A stretch of 64,000 nt of DNA from Lepiota brunneoincarnata (lineage: Eukaryota > Basidiomycota > Agaricomycetes > Agaricales > Agaricaceae): NCBI GenBank assembly GCA_023014365.1, contig JAEBUN010000018.1:806001-870000 (forward strand), given 5' to 3'. Each line of letters starts with the position of its first letter. The stretch's first letter is position 1. Below the pieces are notes generated by a model that saw only the letters and a list, made by a program, of their open reading frames with translations, was not told where the DNA came from and did no database searches. Position numbers and translations under genes: made by a program. Shown piece after piece: positions 45,579-56,844 of the stretch.

Positions 45579-46480
45579 GAATTGTTGTGAGGTAGATTTT
45601 CGTGAGCAAGGCACAATTATCACGTCCTATTGGGGGAGAAGGAGTGTAACTTAGCCTGGGAATCAAGTGCAAAGAAACGAGCGCCTGACTACACGTGCTC
45701 TTTTAATTGGTAAATACGTAGATAGCGTCACCTCCACTCCGGCTGAAGCATCAGGAGTGTGATTCGAGAACAAAAAAATCACCTACGATTCTGCATTTGC
45801 TGCTCGCAGTTTACACCCCAGTAGGATGATGTTTGCCGTCCGTGGGTTCTTTCAACACGGAAATATCTTCCCGATGCGGACTGCTACCATGCCCCGCGTA
45901 ATAAACTGTTGATTTAAAAATACAATAAATTTAAATAAATAAATATATATATATATATCTTCCCGACATAAACTACGCCGTAGGAAATGGCATCCTCTAC
46001 ATGTACATACACTCCCGCTATATAAAATGATATAACAGCGTCCTCAAGTTGATCAGACAACGATTGGAAGGCCTCATCGTCACTCCACTGAAACTTAAGG
46101 GGCAGACTGATGAGCCAAGTAAGGTGCAGAGGGAACGTGGTGTCCCTGCTTCGTGGTCGCCCAAGTGGGGTATTGGCCCTTGGGCACCCGCACAACTGTG
46201 TTATTCATTTATGCGATAACGTAATTCTTTTTTTTTGGGGGGGGGAGGGGATTCAACGAGGCTCGGAGACTAGCTATATGCAATACTTTTGTCCCGCAAT
46301 GGCCCGGCGCGAATTAGCCCACCCATCATACGAGCGAGACCCATTTTAAGAGTCAATTGTGGAGAATGCTATCGCAAGCATCTCCAATCCCCCAAAAGCT
46401 CGCAGTGTTCCTGAATGCAGGCGTTGCATCGGAGATGCGGCGAATTCATTTGGGGGTGAGAGTAAAAGTGAGGCTATGCG
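43944..46480 (-). repeat. Left arm of inverted segmental duplication
   Basis: Besides the family C gene, ~46080-46480 matches 58600-58990 in opposite orientation: GTTATTCATTTATGCGATAACGTA here against TACGTTATCGTATAAATGAATAAC there, and CAATCCCCCAAAAGCTCGCAG against its inverse near 58,710. The arms are ~12 kb apart and differ by many small indels. Confidence 0.65.
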
Positions 46481-46556
46481 ACACATGGTCAATACATGTC
46501 ATACTAAGTAATGGACGAGGCATGTATGTACCGGTTATATTACTCTCGGCAGGTCA
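45579..46556. other. 5' flank of family C copy 1; simple repeats
   Basis: Holds the outer part of the inverted-duplication arm. An AT dinucleotide run lies at 45943-45958, and a T9 run followed by G9 at 46228-46245. No gene is recognised. Confidence 0.5.
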
Positions 46557-46964
46557 ACCCAATCTCTTGCAGGCGTGCTTGTGAGACTGTATGGTCATCA
46601 TGATCCCCTGTCTGGTATCGTATCCTTCCTCTGAATATCTCAACAACGTCAGTTGTCTCTGTAACCTTCCTCTATTTTGACCAGTATGTTGTTCCCCGGG
46701 GACCTTTCCGCTCGAACTCATGATTGGCTGGGGGCACATCTCGGGCTCATCACCAATGACAGCACCGCCACTCTCAATCCGACTACCACTGTCAAGGACA
46801 CCGACGCAGAGGGCGAACAAAACGAAGACGAACACGAGGAGGGCGGAGGAGACACAGGTGCTCCCAGAATGACTCGTCCAACTTCTTCCACGTGTCTCCC
46901 CTTGCCCGTCTTCCAATCACGGCCCTTCGGAAGCAATGATCATCCACCTAGGACAGTAGACTAG
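46557..46964 (+). pseudogene. Truncated relic of the APH-like kinase gene
   Basis: Pieces corresponding to residues ~155-270 of the gene at 41948 survive: GVLVRLYGHHDPLSGI, then VVPRGPFRSNSHDWLGAHLG (after a frame change), LITNDSTATLNPTTTVKD, and an acidic stretch DTDAEGEQNEDEHEEGGGD. The N-lobe and the catalytic HxDxxxxN loop are missing; the frame ends at a TAG at 46962-46964. It is truncated on both sides, so not a kinase. Confidence 0.65.
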
Positions 46965-47328
46965 TTATCATAACCAAAATCATCTCTAGTAGCCCAAAGA
47001 AATGTTGAGGTCACTTGTCATCATTCCTCCCAACATTCTTAGGAGTTCTGTGGAATAATCTTGTCCTGCTAGCAAGCGAAACTCACGAGGTCAATACTTC
47101 CAATTTTTACCCAAACACAGGGCACACCCAAGAGTCCCTTTAGACCTGCGATGTTTCGTTCGAATACTACGGCACAAAATGTCCAAAGCTCGCACGCCTC
47201 GGGGCGGAACCAAGAATCCGTCCTGGGTTACCTCGGACACAGCGTCTAGAACTCAAGCACCGGCACTCGGTAACAGCAAATATATAACCATACAATGCGA
47301 TTTATGCACAAAACACCACGCAAACGCG

Positions 47329-50300
47329 TCAGTTGTACCCACCAGTCGAAATCGACGGAGGCAATGCGTCCCTCCCATTCCCACAAGTAACATTAATATC
47401 ATCCGTAAGAGTGAGCTCAACCACCGAACCCTGCTTGAATACGTCCCAATCCAGATAACAATTCGACTTGTACTCCCTTCCATCAACCGTTACCCGCTAA
47501 TTCAAGTCGTTTCAGCGCTCCGATACCAATACCTCGCCCACCTCCGCCCAAATAGGCAGCAAGTACGTACCTGAACAAACACACGTCCTCCCTTACCATT
47601 CTCCGGGTTTCCCCTAAAGTTGTTTGCCCTGATCACAGTCGTAGTATTGAACATCGGGTTGAAGAACGAGATTTGTCGGAAGAAGGGCGAAGACAGGAGG
47701 AATTGCTCGGTAGCGGGCAGAGGATACAACCCCGCAAGGTAAAACGCAGCGTAGCTTCCCATGGCACCTAATACCGAGCAAGTCACGGTTATTGTAAGTC
47801 GTGGAAGGTTGACTGATACCTACCGGAATCTACAGTTATCAACAAGTCATCAGGGATGAACAAAACGCAGAATGATAAATCAAGCTCACCATCGTTCCCA
47901 GGAAGACCGTTGACAGAGGTGTTGAAAAACTCGGCAATCACCTGTCTAGACCGTTGCGTGCTGAGCCCAGGGCGGTTAGCATAATGGTACATGAACGGCA
48001 TCTGCTGAGAAGGTTCGTCCGTGGCTTCAAAGTATTCCTATAACCGCGAATCACTTTTTTCAACATTTTCTTCGAGAAGCTAGATCGGAGAAACATTCAC
48101 CTGCTGGAATATGAAATCAAGTCGATGAATGAAGCTCCTTGTTCCTCCCTGGAGCTCGATTAACTTGGCAGTATCTTGCGGTACATACTAAACAGATGAA
48201 TGAGAAGGGTTGCATCACATAAAGTTGGAAGAAAACATACTTGAGAATACTAAAGCACCGAACGATTTTTGTCAGAGTAAAACAAGCAAAACACTGAGTG
48301 GCCCTCACAATAATCGGTGACCCTAACACACCCAGTCAGCAACACACCTCCTCGATTTCACAAAACAGCATACCCACCTTCATAGAACCCATCCCTGTTT
48401 GCAGCGTTCAGGAAACACGTGGCCTGTGCCGGGTCATGAATACTGCAATGGCGTGGATCAGTGAAGTTGAAGGTGCCATTCGCGAACCGTGGCTATTAGA
48501 TGTGCGTGCATCAACACAAATTACCGAATTAGTCTTAAAGGAGAAAGAGATTCACCTGCATCATGCCTTTAATTTCTGGGTTCCCTGGAACGCTGACGTT
48601 GGGATTCCAAACATTGTTAAAGTTCCCTGCTCTGTCGAGGTACTGGGTAAAACAGATTCAACTGAATGTGTTCCCGCGGACCAATCCAGTTTACCAACCT
48701 TCCTTTGATCTTCGGTCTTCCCGAGTGCTTTCGCAACTTGTGCAACAGCGAAGTCGTTGAAAGCGTGCTAGAGAAAGATGAATTGTCAAGACCAACGACG
48801 GAAAAGACCGGGGACATACTTCCAAAGTACGAGAGACTTGTTTAGTGTTCGCCCCGCCAGCACTGAACATATCGTGTGGAATATACCCTACGTTCATCAT
48901 GGTTAATGTCCCGATGACGTCAATTGTATCATGACGCCCAGCCTACCGAGCTGCTTCCAAATCCCAGCCTGTCGACCCTGCAAGTTCCAATTCGGCGGCT
49001 CATTTTCAGCATCAGCTAACAAGGCATTATACAGATCATCCGGCGACACATTCAATGCAGGAGCCTGTTCATGGAACCTAAAGCCTAATCAGATACGAAT
49101 GTTGACATGGAAAGGGTAGCAATTATGCGCACTTGACGAAGAACTCGCCGAGAATGGGGTCGGCATCTGCAGGTCAAATTTCAATCTTATCCCCGGCCTG
49201 TTGATCCCGCATATACACGACTTACTGCTACCGCCCTGAATAAAGTGCATTGCCGTTGCCCCACGACATTCGGGGAGCCAGCCTATCGCACGGGAGAGAT
49301 AAGCGTCTATATATATGCGTGTTGTCTGACATTTTACGGACCTTCGTGTTTCTGGATGTCGATCATACCCCGGACTATCCGTGCGAAATTCTGTGGATCA
49401 TGAAGAGACATGAGGGGGTAGAGGGTGCGATAGGTATCCCACTGCGCTAGAAGTGAGTGGCCTTGGACAGATTACGTGAAGACGGTGACGAACATTGCAG
49501 TAGAATGAATCGTAATAAGGTTCGGTAGAATTCCATTTCGGATTTTCTCCTGTATCTGATGCATTCATTAGATCGACCTGTCTGTAAGTATGGTTAAATG
49601 AGCTTACAATCTGCAGGGGAGATATGGGTACGGTAGAACTAAAAAAAAAAAAACTACCATGAGTCACAATGATGCTGCAATAGTCCATCAAAGCGCACCG
49701 AAGAATAAAAGAGTTCAACAGTTTCCCTAGGAACACCCGTCGTATCAACCTGCACACGACCCAAGAGTTCATTCCACTGAGCCCTCGCCTCTCCATGAAC
49801 TCTTTCAAAGTCAAAATCCGGAATCTCTTGCTCCGCATTGGCACACGCTTGTTCGCTAGAAATCAAGGACACGCCAACACGTGCGAGGATCGTGGTTCGG
49901 CCTCTCGGCGCGGGTGGAAAAGTGAATAAAGCACCCAGTTCATCTCTGAATCCTGAGAAAGATCAAAAGATGTGAATGAAATGGAACAAAGTCCCACCCG
50001 AACAAGGCACGCCGCGTCGGTTATTACTCACCGAAGTACACCTGCAAGATATTAGTTGTTCCTTGGACAGGGAAGTCGGCAAGCCAAACGCCGTACTCGG
50101 TTGGCTTGCCAAGATCAAACCCTTCACCCTTGAAGGTTACACAAGTAAACGCGCTGTACCGCCCTGACAAAATCATGCAAATCAGTCCGGAACCGATTCC
50201 AAGAAACACCAACCTACCGGGGCCAAACGAAGCTGCGAAGGAAGCCCCACCCACGACCCTAGCCGTATCCGGATCAAGGGTCATGACGGGGTCGGTGCTA

Positions 50301-51209
50301 CTTCTCTGCCCATCGTTTGTGATATCAACAGCGATCCTAGGATGTGCCGTTCCAGGAGGGAATGTATATCGATGTAATGCTGTTCGACGCGTCGCGGTCA
50401 ACTCGACTCGAATGGAATTGGACTGTGATCCTGGTCAGAGTTTGCGTGAGATCCCAGCTGCACGAGCACATACTAGGTTAGTCGAAAAGTAACCGGGTGA
50501 GGCGAAATCGTCGGGTGAACCTAGAAACTCGTATAAGTACCTCTTCCAGATAGATATCCCCAGACTCACCATCTGGTAGAATTTTGCGAAGAATCTTTCG
50601 GCCGTTTAGAGAAGTAGGACACTTGTCGAAAGAGGAGCAATTGGCAAAAGGCCACAACTTAAAGTTTGACAAAGGGACGGCCTATTGAATCGTCAGAGCT
50701 GGTGGGGAACCCAATGAGGTGGATGAAAGGTGCTTACACCCCCCGTCCCACTGTCGTGTAACTGAGAGAAACCAGTGGCGTTGGATTTTGGGTCCCCATC
50801 ATACCCAGCGTGCTATATGACAAGTCAGAGAAAGGTTTGGATCCACATCCAAAGAACATACATTTCCTGGTGCATCCGTATCCATTCCTGCCTTGACCAT
50901 TCCATGGGGCAATGTAGCGCCTATACAAAGAAGAATGAGAGCGGCACTCAAGCTCCGGGCGCGGGACGCTCACCCGGAAAAACATGACCACCATTGGTCG
51001 TCCCGATGAAGGGTATTACAAAACTGGCAGGGTCGGTGATGGGGGTAATGGAACCACTCGGAGGTTGTGCGCTGGCCACAGTGCTGAAAAAGTCAATCCA
51101 ATTATGAACGGGAGAATCGGGAGCGAAAGCGGTACCTTGAACTCTGGGCAGTTACCGCCCAAGGCCCGATGGCGGATACGAGGAACAGTACTCGCTTCAT
51201 GTTTCCCAT
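47329..51209 (-). CDS. Secreted GH92 alpha-1,2-mannosidase-like glycosidase, many exons
   Basis: Minus strand, start at 51209 (MGNMKRVLFLVSAIGPWAVT, a signal peptide; an alternative Met is three codons on), stop at 47329-47331. At least a dozen introns of about 50-65 nt split the gene. Spliced pieces recovered in order include FVIPFIGTTNGGHVFPG, GATLPHGMVKAGMDTD, AGYDGDPKSNATGFSQLHDS, PLSNFKLWPFANC, GVWLADFPVQGTTNILQVYF, WDTYRTLYPLMSLHDPQNF, EGWLPECRGATAMHFIQGGS, ADPILGEFFVK, MPFMYHYANRPGLSTQRSRQ, GNDDSGAMGSYAAFYLAGLY and VTVDGREYKSNCYLDW. These match the two-domain GH92 fold (beta-sandwich, then helical barrel): EGWLPE carries the catalytic acid region and GNDDxG the base region of this calcium-dependent inverting family. 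Expected role: trimming alpha-mannosides of glycoproteins outside the cell. 3' exons: 47890 upstream, 47829-47824 (6 nt), 47767-47571, 47496-47329. Confidence 0.82.
47824..47829 (-). other. Six-nucleotide micro-exon of the GH92 gene
   Basis: The bases ATTCCG lie between two introns, 47889-47830 (GTGAGC donor, TGTAG acceptor) and 47823-47768 (GTAGGT donor, ATTAG acceptor). The upstream exon ends GGG AAT GAT G and the downstream one begins GT GCC ATG. Inserting the six bases gives GND-D-S-G-AMGSY, restoring the invariant GNDDxG block of the family and the frame. Skipping it would delete two residues (the second Asp and the Ser) of the active-site motif. Confidence 0.75.
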
Positions 51210-53299
51210 AACGTGTGGTCTCGAAGGTGAGTGGCAGCCCGGGCGCTCCTTATAAAAGGATGGCGGGGTGATCAGGTGGGAGAGCGGGACCACGTTGGGC
51301 AGAAGAGCACAGCCGATTTAACGCAGACTAGAAGCATAGTGTGTGTCGTACAAACGTCCAAGAAGTGGTCTCACCCACTTTAAAACTTGGGAACGCGTCC
51401 ATAAGTAACCGTGAGCACGTGGACGCGTTCAAAGAAACCCTGGGAAACAAACAAAAATAAACCGTCTTTTCCCGACTTTCGAAGTGAAGCAGGGGGATCT
51501 TCAATCCCTCGGTTACAGGTGCGACACACGGTATGAGAATCGAACAGTGCACAGAAATGGGCATCGAGGTTGGTCGGCAAGACGGTCGGCACTCGTATGG
51601 AGTGGGAAGTCACACTGGCAATCACGATCACATGGCGCCTCCGGACGACATCTCGAGACGCGTACAAAGACTATTTCATATGATCATGCTAGAGGCGCAC
51701 ATGAATCAACTGCGGTGCCGCGGTTACGCTTGCGTAATGATTCGAGTCCATATCCACCGGAAGACCACCATCAGCTTTGACTCCTTGATCAAATAGTAAT
51801 ATGAATGCCCTCCAAGGGAAATCAACGTGTTCTCGTCCACAGCATCTGACTCACTGATCAAAACAATTATCCAACAGAATCCGCCCCTGTCCACGAGGCA
51901 TTCGGCCTACGGAGGAAGGCAACACCTTAGATCGAAGAAGCAATGCCGCAAACGGATAAAAAAACCACAGCTTTCGTATTCAGGCGAAGAGTCAGAACAT
52001 ATATATGTGATTGGAATTCTCAAATGCGAGCCCATATCCCCAAACACTCATCCAGATAATAGATCCCTCATCTTGTACATCTGCTCCACCATGCATTATG
52101 CGCCTACTAGATCTGGTCTTTGGGTCAGCGGTACAATAAGCCTTGACCACCGCAAGCACCTGAATATGTACCCTACCAACTCCCCAGCGTGAGCATCACC
52201 GTCATGAATTACCCCACCCGAAATCTCCATCAATCATGGTGTTCAGAATTGATCTGGGGCCTGTTCAAGGGGTGGACCACCCCAGCGCCCTCACCTCTAC
52301 GACAGATATTGTCCAACCTGCACAAGATTTCAGTTGGCTTCTGAATCCCCATTTTGCAGTTGCGGGTATCAAGATCGTTGAAGCCCTCTTTCCTTCCAGA
52401 AAGATCTGCCTGCGACAAGGCTACGATTTGAAAATCAGAAGTGAGTCTTCGACTCACCTGTTCTGAAACAACACTTATATCCGAGTTCTTGACACAGCCA
52501 AGCACACACCCGTCGAAAGCCAAAAAGGCTCGGACGGGTGCAGTGAATGCTTGGGATGCCTCGTTTTCGTTCTTCCCTACGTCCACGAGGGTGGAGACGT
52601 CGTACTCAGACAACGTGATACGATCGAACTCAGGGTTAACACTGGGATCCTGTTGAATAATGCACCACACGGCTCTGCCGCTTTCTTTGCTTTTGTAGGT
52701 AGTGTTGACCACCAATTTCTTCCGGTAACTAGTGGCTATTGTGTCTCGGTTACCTTTCATATCCACGAGGTCTGTTCTGATCTGTAATAGTCCTCTCCTA
52801 CTCTTGGGACCTTTTTGATTTCTTTGAATGCATTAATCCGCTTCTGACTCGGGCTATCATCCCTGACACCTTTAATCTGTAATACACGCAGTAAGAGCCC
52901 AGCAATGTTCACCAGGCTACACGAGGCCTACACAATATCCGCGCACACCGGCGCAAGCCATGGCCCGCCACCTATGGATACTGGCCCGTGCCATCACCCC
53001 TGCCCCAATCTTGGGAGCGTAATAGAATCCACATACAGATTTTGATAGGACACTCACGGACAATTGCTTCTGATTTTTGATCAGACCTTTCAGATGGCTG
53101 GCGCCGACGCTGATAAGCATAGCGCTCCTTTCTCTCCACCGGGCTTACTTTGGCTGGGGATGAAATCATTAGAACCGGTGGCACATAGCAAAGATTATTA
53201 TCCATTCTTTCGCATTCTCTCAGGGACGCTCATGTTTTGAGTAGGTAGCGGTCTATAATGACCAAGATATAGGGTAGTATTCAACCGAGGGGCACTGGC
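51210..53299. other. Intergenic region with unassigned frames
   Basis: 51250-51259 has TATAAAAGG, which with its inverse could serve the GH92 promoter ~45 bp away. A minus-strand stretch 52766-52230 is open and contains AVWCIIQQDPSVNPEFDRIT and FTAPVRAFLAFDGCVLGCVK, with a plausible GTGAGT...CGTAG intron inside (donor at ~52,443). A second minus-strand piece at ~53120-53055 (MLISVGASHLKGLIKNQKQL) ends at a GTGAGT donor. They could be parts of one unrecognised gene, but start, end and joins could not be fixed. Confidence 0.3.
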
Positions 53300-53715
53300 G
53301 TTAGGTGAGTTTTCTTGCCTTTCTTGGTATTTTCATGGTTGATCACTAGCGTCTACAGGAGCTGCAGAGACCAATTGGAGACGGCACAGTCACGTAATTG
53401 CGTTGCCGCATGCAAGAATACCTGGGTCGGATACGGCCTCTCCACATCAACATCAATACCGCAACAGCCATTTTGGTTCTTTCAGCCTTTACTTGAACTT
53501 CAACTCTTTTCTGACTCCACTACCCGATATTATACCTCCATCGAGCGCCAGGCTGGAAAATTTGACATCCAAAATCATGGAGCCCACCTCACCGTGCCAA
53601 CGAGGACCACGCTCGTCCAGATTCTTTTCAATATGTTCCCGGGCCTTATTACCACTGGACGCTACTCAATAGAAATCGATGGAACCGTCGCAACAAGCCC
53701 CTGGCAAACGTGAGC
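53300..53715 (+). pseudogene. Relic of family C with internal deletion
   Basis: 53305-53450 aligns with the intron-1/exon-2 junction of family C copy 2 (GTGAG, TTCTTGCCTTTCTTGGTATT, ACAGGAGCTGCAGAGACCAA, TTGGAGACGG), and 53590-53710 with the last ~40 codons (the segment encoding LFNMFPGLITTGRYSIEIDG corresponds to NLVTLFPRLTATGRSSMEED). Almost the whole LRR region between is missing. Confidence 0.6.
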
Positions 53716-54059
53716 TATTTTTGTATTTCTTTTTTTTTTCTTTTTCGCAGAGACTGATTTGTAGCGTTCTCGTGACCCAGTCTCTCGTTCCTCTCACATG
53801 ACTCACATTCTTTATGTTTGTTTTCTTATTTTTCTCTTACATAACCAGTCATCTAGTATATAAGTCGGAGATCTGATTTGTAGTAGACAGATTTTGGAAT
53901 GGCGACACTTATAACTGTGATCCTCGCATTCTGAAGTCCTAAGTGTGTTGCGACCCATATCACGCTCGCGCCACATGATTGAATGGCGTTCACACATTGT
54001 CACACGGACGTGACGTGGCCATAAGCGACAACACGCTCGGCCATTCATACCACTCCACC

Positions 54060-55547
54060 ATGTCGTCGGTTCATGGGACTCGAGACGAGGTCGACATTAT
54101 TCAGCAGGAAATATGTCAAGTGGAGGAAATGATAGTCAAACTCCAAGAAAAACGCATATCGCTCTTACAAAGACTCAATATTATACGAGCATCAACCCGA
54201 GTCCTTCCACCAGAGGCATTATCACTCATATTCGAATACGCCACCTGTCCACCTACGTACTTCTGCCCAGAAATTTGCGCTTTTGTTCAGCCCGGAGGTT
54301 CTTCATGTGACGTGATTCGCCCATCCTTCCCCCCTAGCCGAGCCCTGACCCTCAGTCACGTCTCATCACACTGGCGTCAGGTCGTATGGTCTACACCCCA
54401 ACTGTGGACCGATTTGTCTGTTGTTGTGGGCAAGAAAAATGCCCGTCATGTTCCTGACATCCTGGAGCTCTACTTGCGCAATGTCCGCACCCTTCCAATT
54501 AACCTCGGCCTCGGATTCGCAGCGAAATACGGTGATATCAAGGAAGCGATCCCACTAATTGGCTCTGTACTCTTCAATGATGAGCAGTGCAGGAAGATTC
54601 GGGCGGTTCTGCTCGATGATGTACCAGCAGAATGGATCCCTCTCATCTCGGCAAATCTTTCCCAACTCGAATATATCAGCATCCAGGGAATATCCCAAAA
54701 ACACCTTCCATCTCCCGATGATACTCTCTCCCTCCAAGCGCTCCATCATCTACGTGGCGTCCGTCTTCATATTATGGGTTGGAAGATTTTGCTCCCCAGC
54801 TCTTCAGTAACACATCTCGACCTCAATATGGTTCCTATTGATGTTTGCGCCAAGTTACTCACTGAATGCCCCAACCTCGTCAGGTTTAAATCGAATGAAC
54901 CCGATGATGTATTTGAAGAATTAGCTGAACCTTACTTTCCTGGTGCCACCACCCTTAGCCGCCTACAGGATTTCTCGTGGTCGTTCTACCAGGTTTCATG
55001 GTCATTGGCCGTATTCCGGCATATTCAATTACCTGCCTTACGCACACTCACTTGTATTACCAACCAGTGCGACTCACCCGAGGTTGAACCTTCCATCCGG
55101 GCGCTACTTATCAACATTTCCAATACCTTACACTCCCTCCACCTGATCTGGCTTGCTGGATGGACGCGTTCAAGCATCGCGGAAGCTTTCTGTCGAGTCA
55201 GCTCTATCCAGGAACTTTCTTTGGAAAATTGCGATCAGGACACTGTGTATGATATCCTCAGCGTGTTGTCCACTGGCAGGAGAGGCGACCGTATAAAACA
55301 TCTCCCTTCTCTCACATCTTTACGTATCAGCTGGGAATCCTGGACTGGTTGGGAAGTCCTCGGTGCTGATTTCACTCACCAAATTTTGGAGTTCTGCGAG
55401 GGTAGGGTTATGGGACCGGGTTCCAGTTTCAAGTTTGAAATCACTCATTTTGAGATACATTGGGCGCCTGGGGTGCGGGAGAAATTGAGTGCGATGGAGA
55501 GGGAGGGGTTACGGCTGAAGGTGCAGCTCTTATCACGAGAAATATAG
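54060..55547 (+). CDS. Family D: intronless F-box-like protein
   Basis: A single exon of 495 aa; the ATG at 54060 sits in a good context (CCACCATGTC), and relics of the family share this start. Residues ~10-45 form a predicted coiled coil (QQEICQVEEMIVKLQEKRIS, LLQRL), followed by the F-box at ~49-115: RVLPPEALSLIFEYA, a variable loop, LTLSHVSSHWRQVVWSTPQL and WTDLSV. This coiled-coil plus F-box head is very common in agaricomycetes. The remaining ~370 residues are Leu-rich (LSQLEYISIQGI, ALHHLRGVRLHI, VTHLDLNMVPIDVCAKLL, IQELSLENCDQDTVYDILS, LPSLTSLRISWE), i.e. degenerate LRRs. It is the only intact member; four relics are scattered through the window. Likely an SCF substrate receptor; the substrate is unknown. 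Confidence 0.75.
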   Translation: MSSVHGTRDEVDIIQQEICQVEEMIVKLQEKRISLLQRLNIIRASTRVLPPEALSLIFEYATCPPTYFCPEICAFVQPGGSSCDVIRPSFPPSRALTLSHVSSHWRQVVWSTPQLWTDLSVVVGKKNARHVPDILELYLRNVRTLPINLGLGFAAKYGDIKEAIPLIGSVLFNDEQCRKIRAVLLDDVPAEWIPLISANLSQLEYISIQGISQKHLPSPDDTLSLQALHHLRGVRLHIMGWKILLPSSSVTHLDLNMVPIDVCAKLLTECPNLVRFKSNEPDDVFEELAEPYFPGATTLSRLQDFSWSFYQVSWSLAVFRHIQLPALRTLTCITNQCDSPEVEPSIRALLINISNTLHSLHLIWLAGWTRSSIAEAFCRVSSIQELSLENCDQDTVYDILSVLSTGRRGDRIKHLPSLTSLRISWESWTGWEVLGADFTHQILEFCEGRVMGPGSSFKFEITHFEIHWAPGVREKLSAMEREGLRLKVQLLSREI

Positions 55548-55819
55548 TCTAACTGCGGTGATTAGAGAGGAATTCATCTGGTGGGCTCGGACAGGACATG
55601 TGTCCAAGATCAGTTTTGTGGTTTAGGAGCACTGTATATAGTAATAATGTGCGGCAGATGTGCTATAATTAATTGCTCTTCCCGTGCAACTGTTATCGTG
55701 ACCGATACGATATACCGCCTCAGGTCTGAATGAGGGTCAATTAAATCTTTCATGCACAGTCCGATTGATGCGGCGTGACTATACACGACTGTGCATTCTG
55801 CCCTTCACGCCACTCCGTC

Positions 55820-56360
55820 ATGCCATCGGTTCACGAGACTCAAGATAATATCAACAGGGAAGTGCGCCAAGTCGAGGAAATGATACTCAGACTTCGAGAG
55901 AAGCACGTCACGTCAGTCAATGTTGCATGGGCATCGACTCGAGTCCTCACACCGGAGACATCGTCACTCATATTCAAATTCGCCTTCCAACCCACCTGTG
56001 ACCTCCAGACCGCCTTCGTCCCAGCCTGGTGCCTACCCAAATGAGCTTCTTCGCCTTTTCTTTTCCCCCCGCTGAATTTTGACTCTTGGCCACGTTCCTA
56101 TGTAGTGACCTGAGGTCGTGTGGTCAACGCTCCAACTATGGACCAATTTGTATGTTCTCCTGAGCAAAAACAATGTATACTTTGTTCCTTGCGTCATAGG
56201 GCTCTCTATCTACGCAATGCCCGCAGCCCCTGTTCGGTCATGACCTCAGCTCCGGCACAAAACTTCATAACATCAAGAAGGCCATCCCATTGGTCTGATT
56301 TGTACTCTTCAGTAACGAGTAGTTCCGGGAATATTCAGCCAGCGCTACTACAATAGAGAT
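55820..56360 (+). pseudogene. Decayed family D gene adjacent to the intact one
   Basis: It starts MPSVHETQDNINREVRQVEE, parallel to MSSVHGTRDEVDIIQQEICQ of the gene 270 bp upstream, keeps TRVLTPETSSLIFKFA, then stops at 56042-56044. Later frames still show APTMDQFVCSPEQKQC, corresponding to TPQLWTDLSVVVGKKNA, and the LYLRNA block. This is a tandem duplicate killed by frameshifts and deletions. Confidence 0.65.
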
Positions 56361-56844
56361 ACACGCTATAGTCCGAGGCTAGAACGCTGACCGTGGCGAA
56401 GAGCCCCGCAAATCCAAATATATTGACAGCCAAGTGGCGCTGCGTCTCTTACTTACCACTCTCCCTGTAGACTACTAGTAAAGCTAGCCGCAAGAACCCT
56501 TCTGAGATCATCTGGAGTGTAATGTCTCTGGTGACTCGTTAGCGCACCATGCGTATCCTGGACCACAAGGCCCGATAGGTAAGGATCACGGAATCGAAGC
56601 ATTCATATTTGGCTAGACTCGAGCATCAAGTTACAGAGATCGTTACACATCAAACATAAGGAAACAGACTACAGGGTTACTGGTACATGTTTATTTTTAT
56701 GTATACATCAATCAACGGTTTCTGAAAGACAAATTCGTTTATTCGTTCTTATTCGTTCCCTCCGACATTGTCATTCGCGTAGCGAATCCGAAGGACCGGA
56801 TTTCGACAGGTCCTTGACCTTAGTTCCACCTGTACAGCAACTGA
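56361..56844. other. Intergenic region, no gene seen
   Basis: No recognisable frame. It contains the 3' side of the secreted Arg/Ser-rich protein gene on the minus strand. Confidence 0.4.

Noticed and set aside
49640..49660. Run of 12 A as a poly(A) tail of a retrocopy
   Set aside because: It lies within an intron of the GH92 gene, with no adjacent processed gene sequence or target-site duplication.
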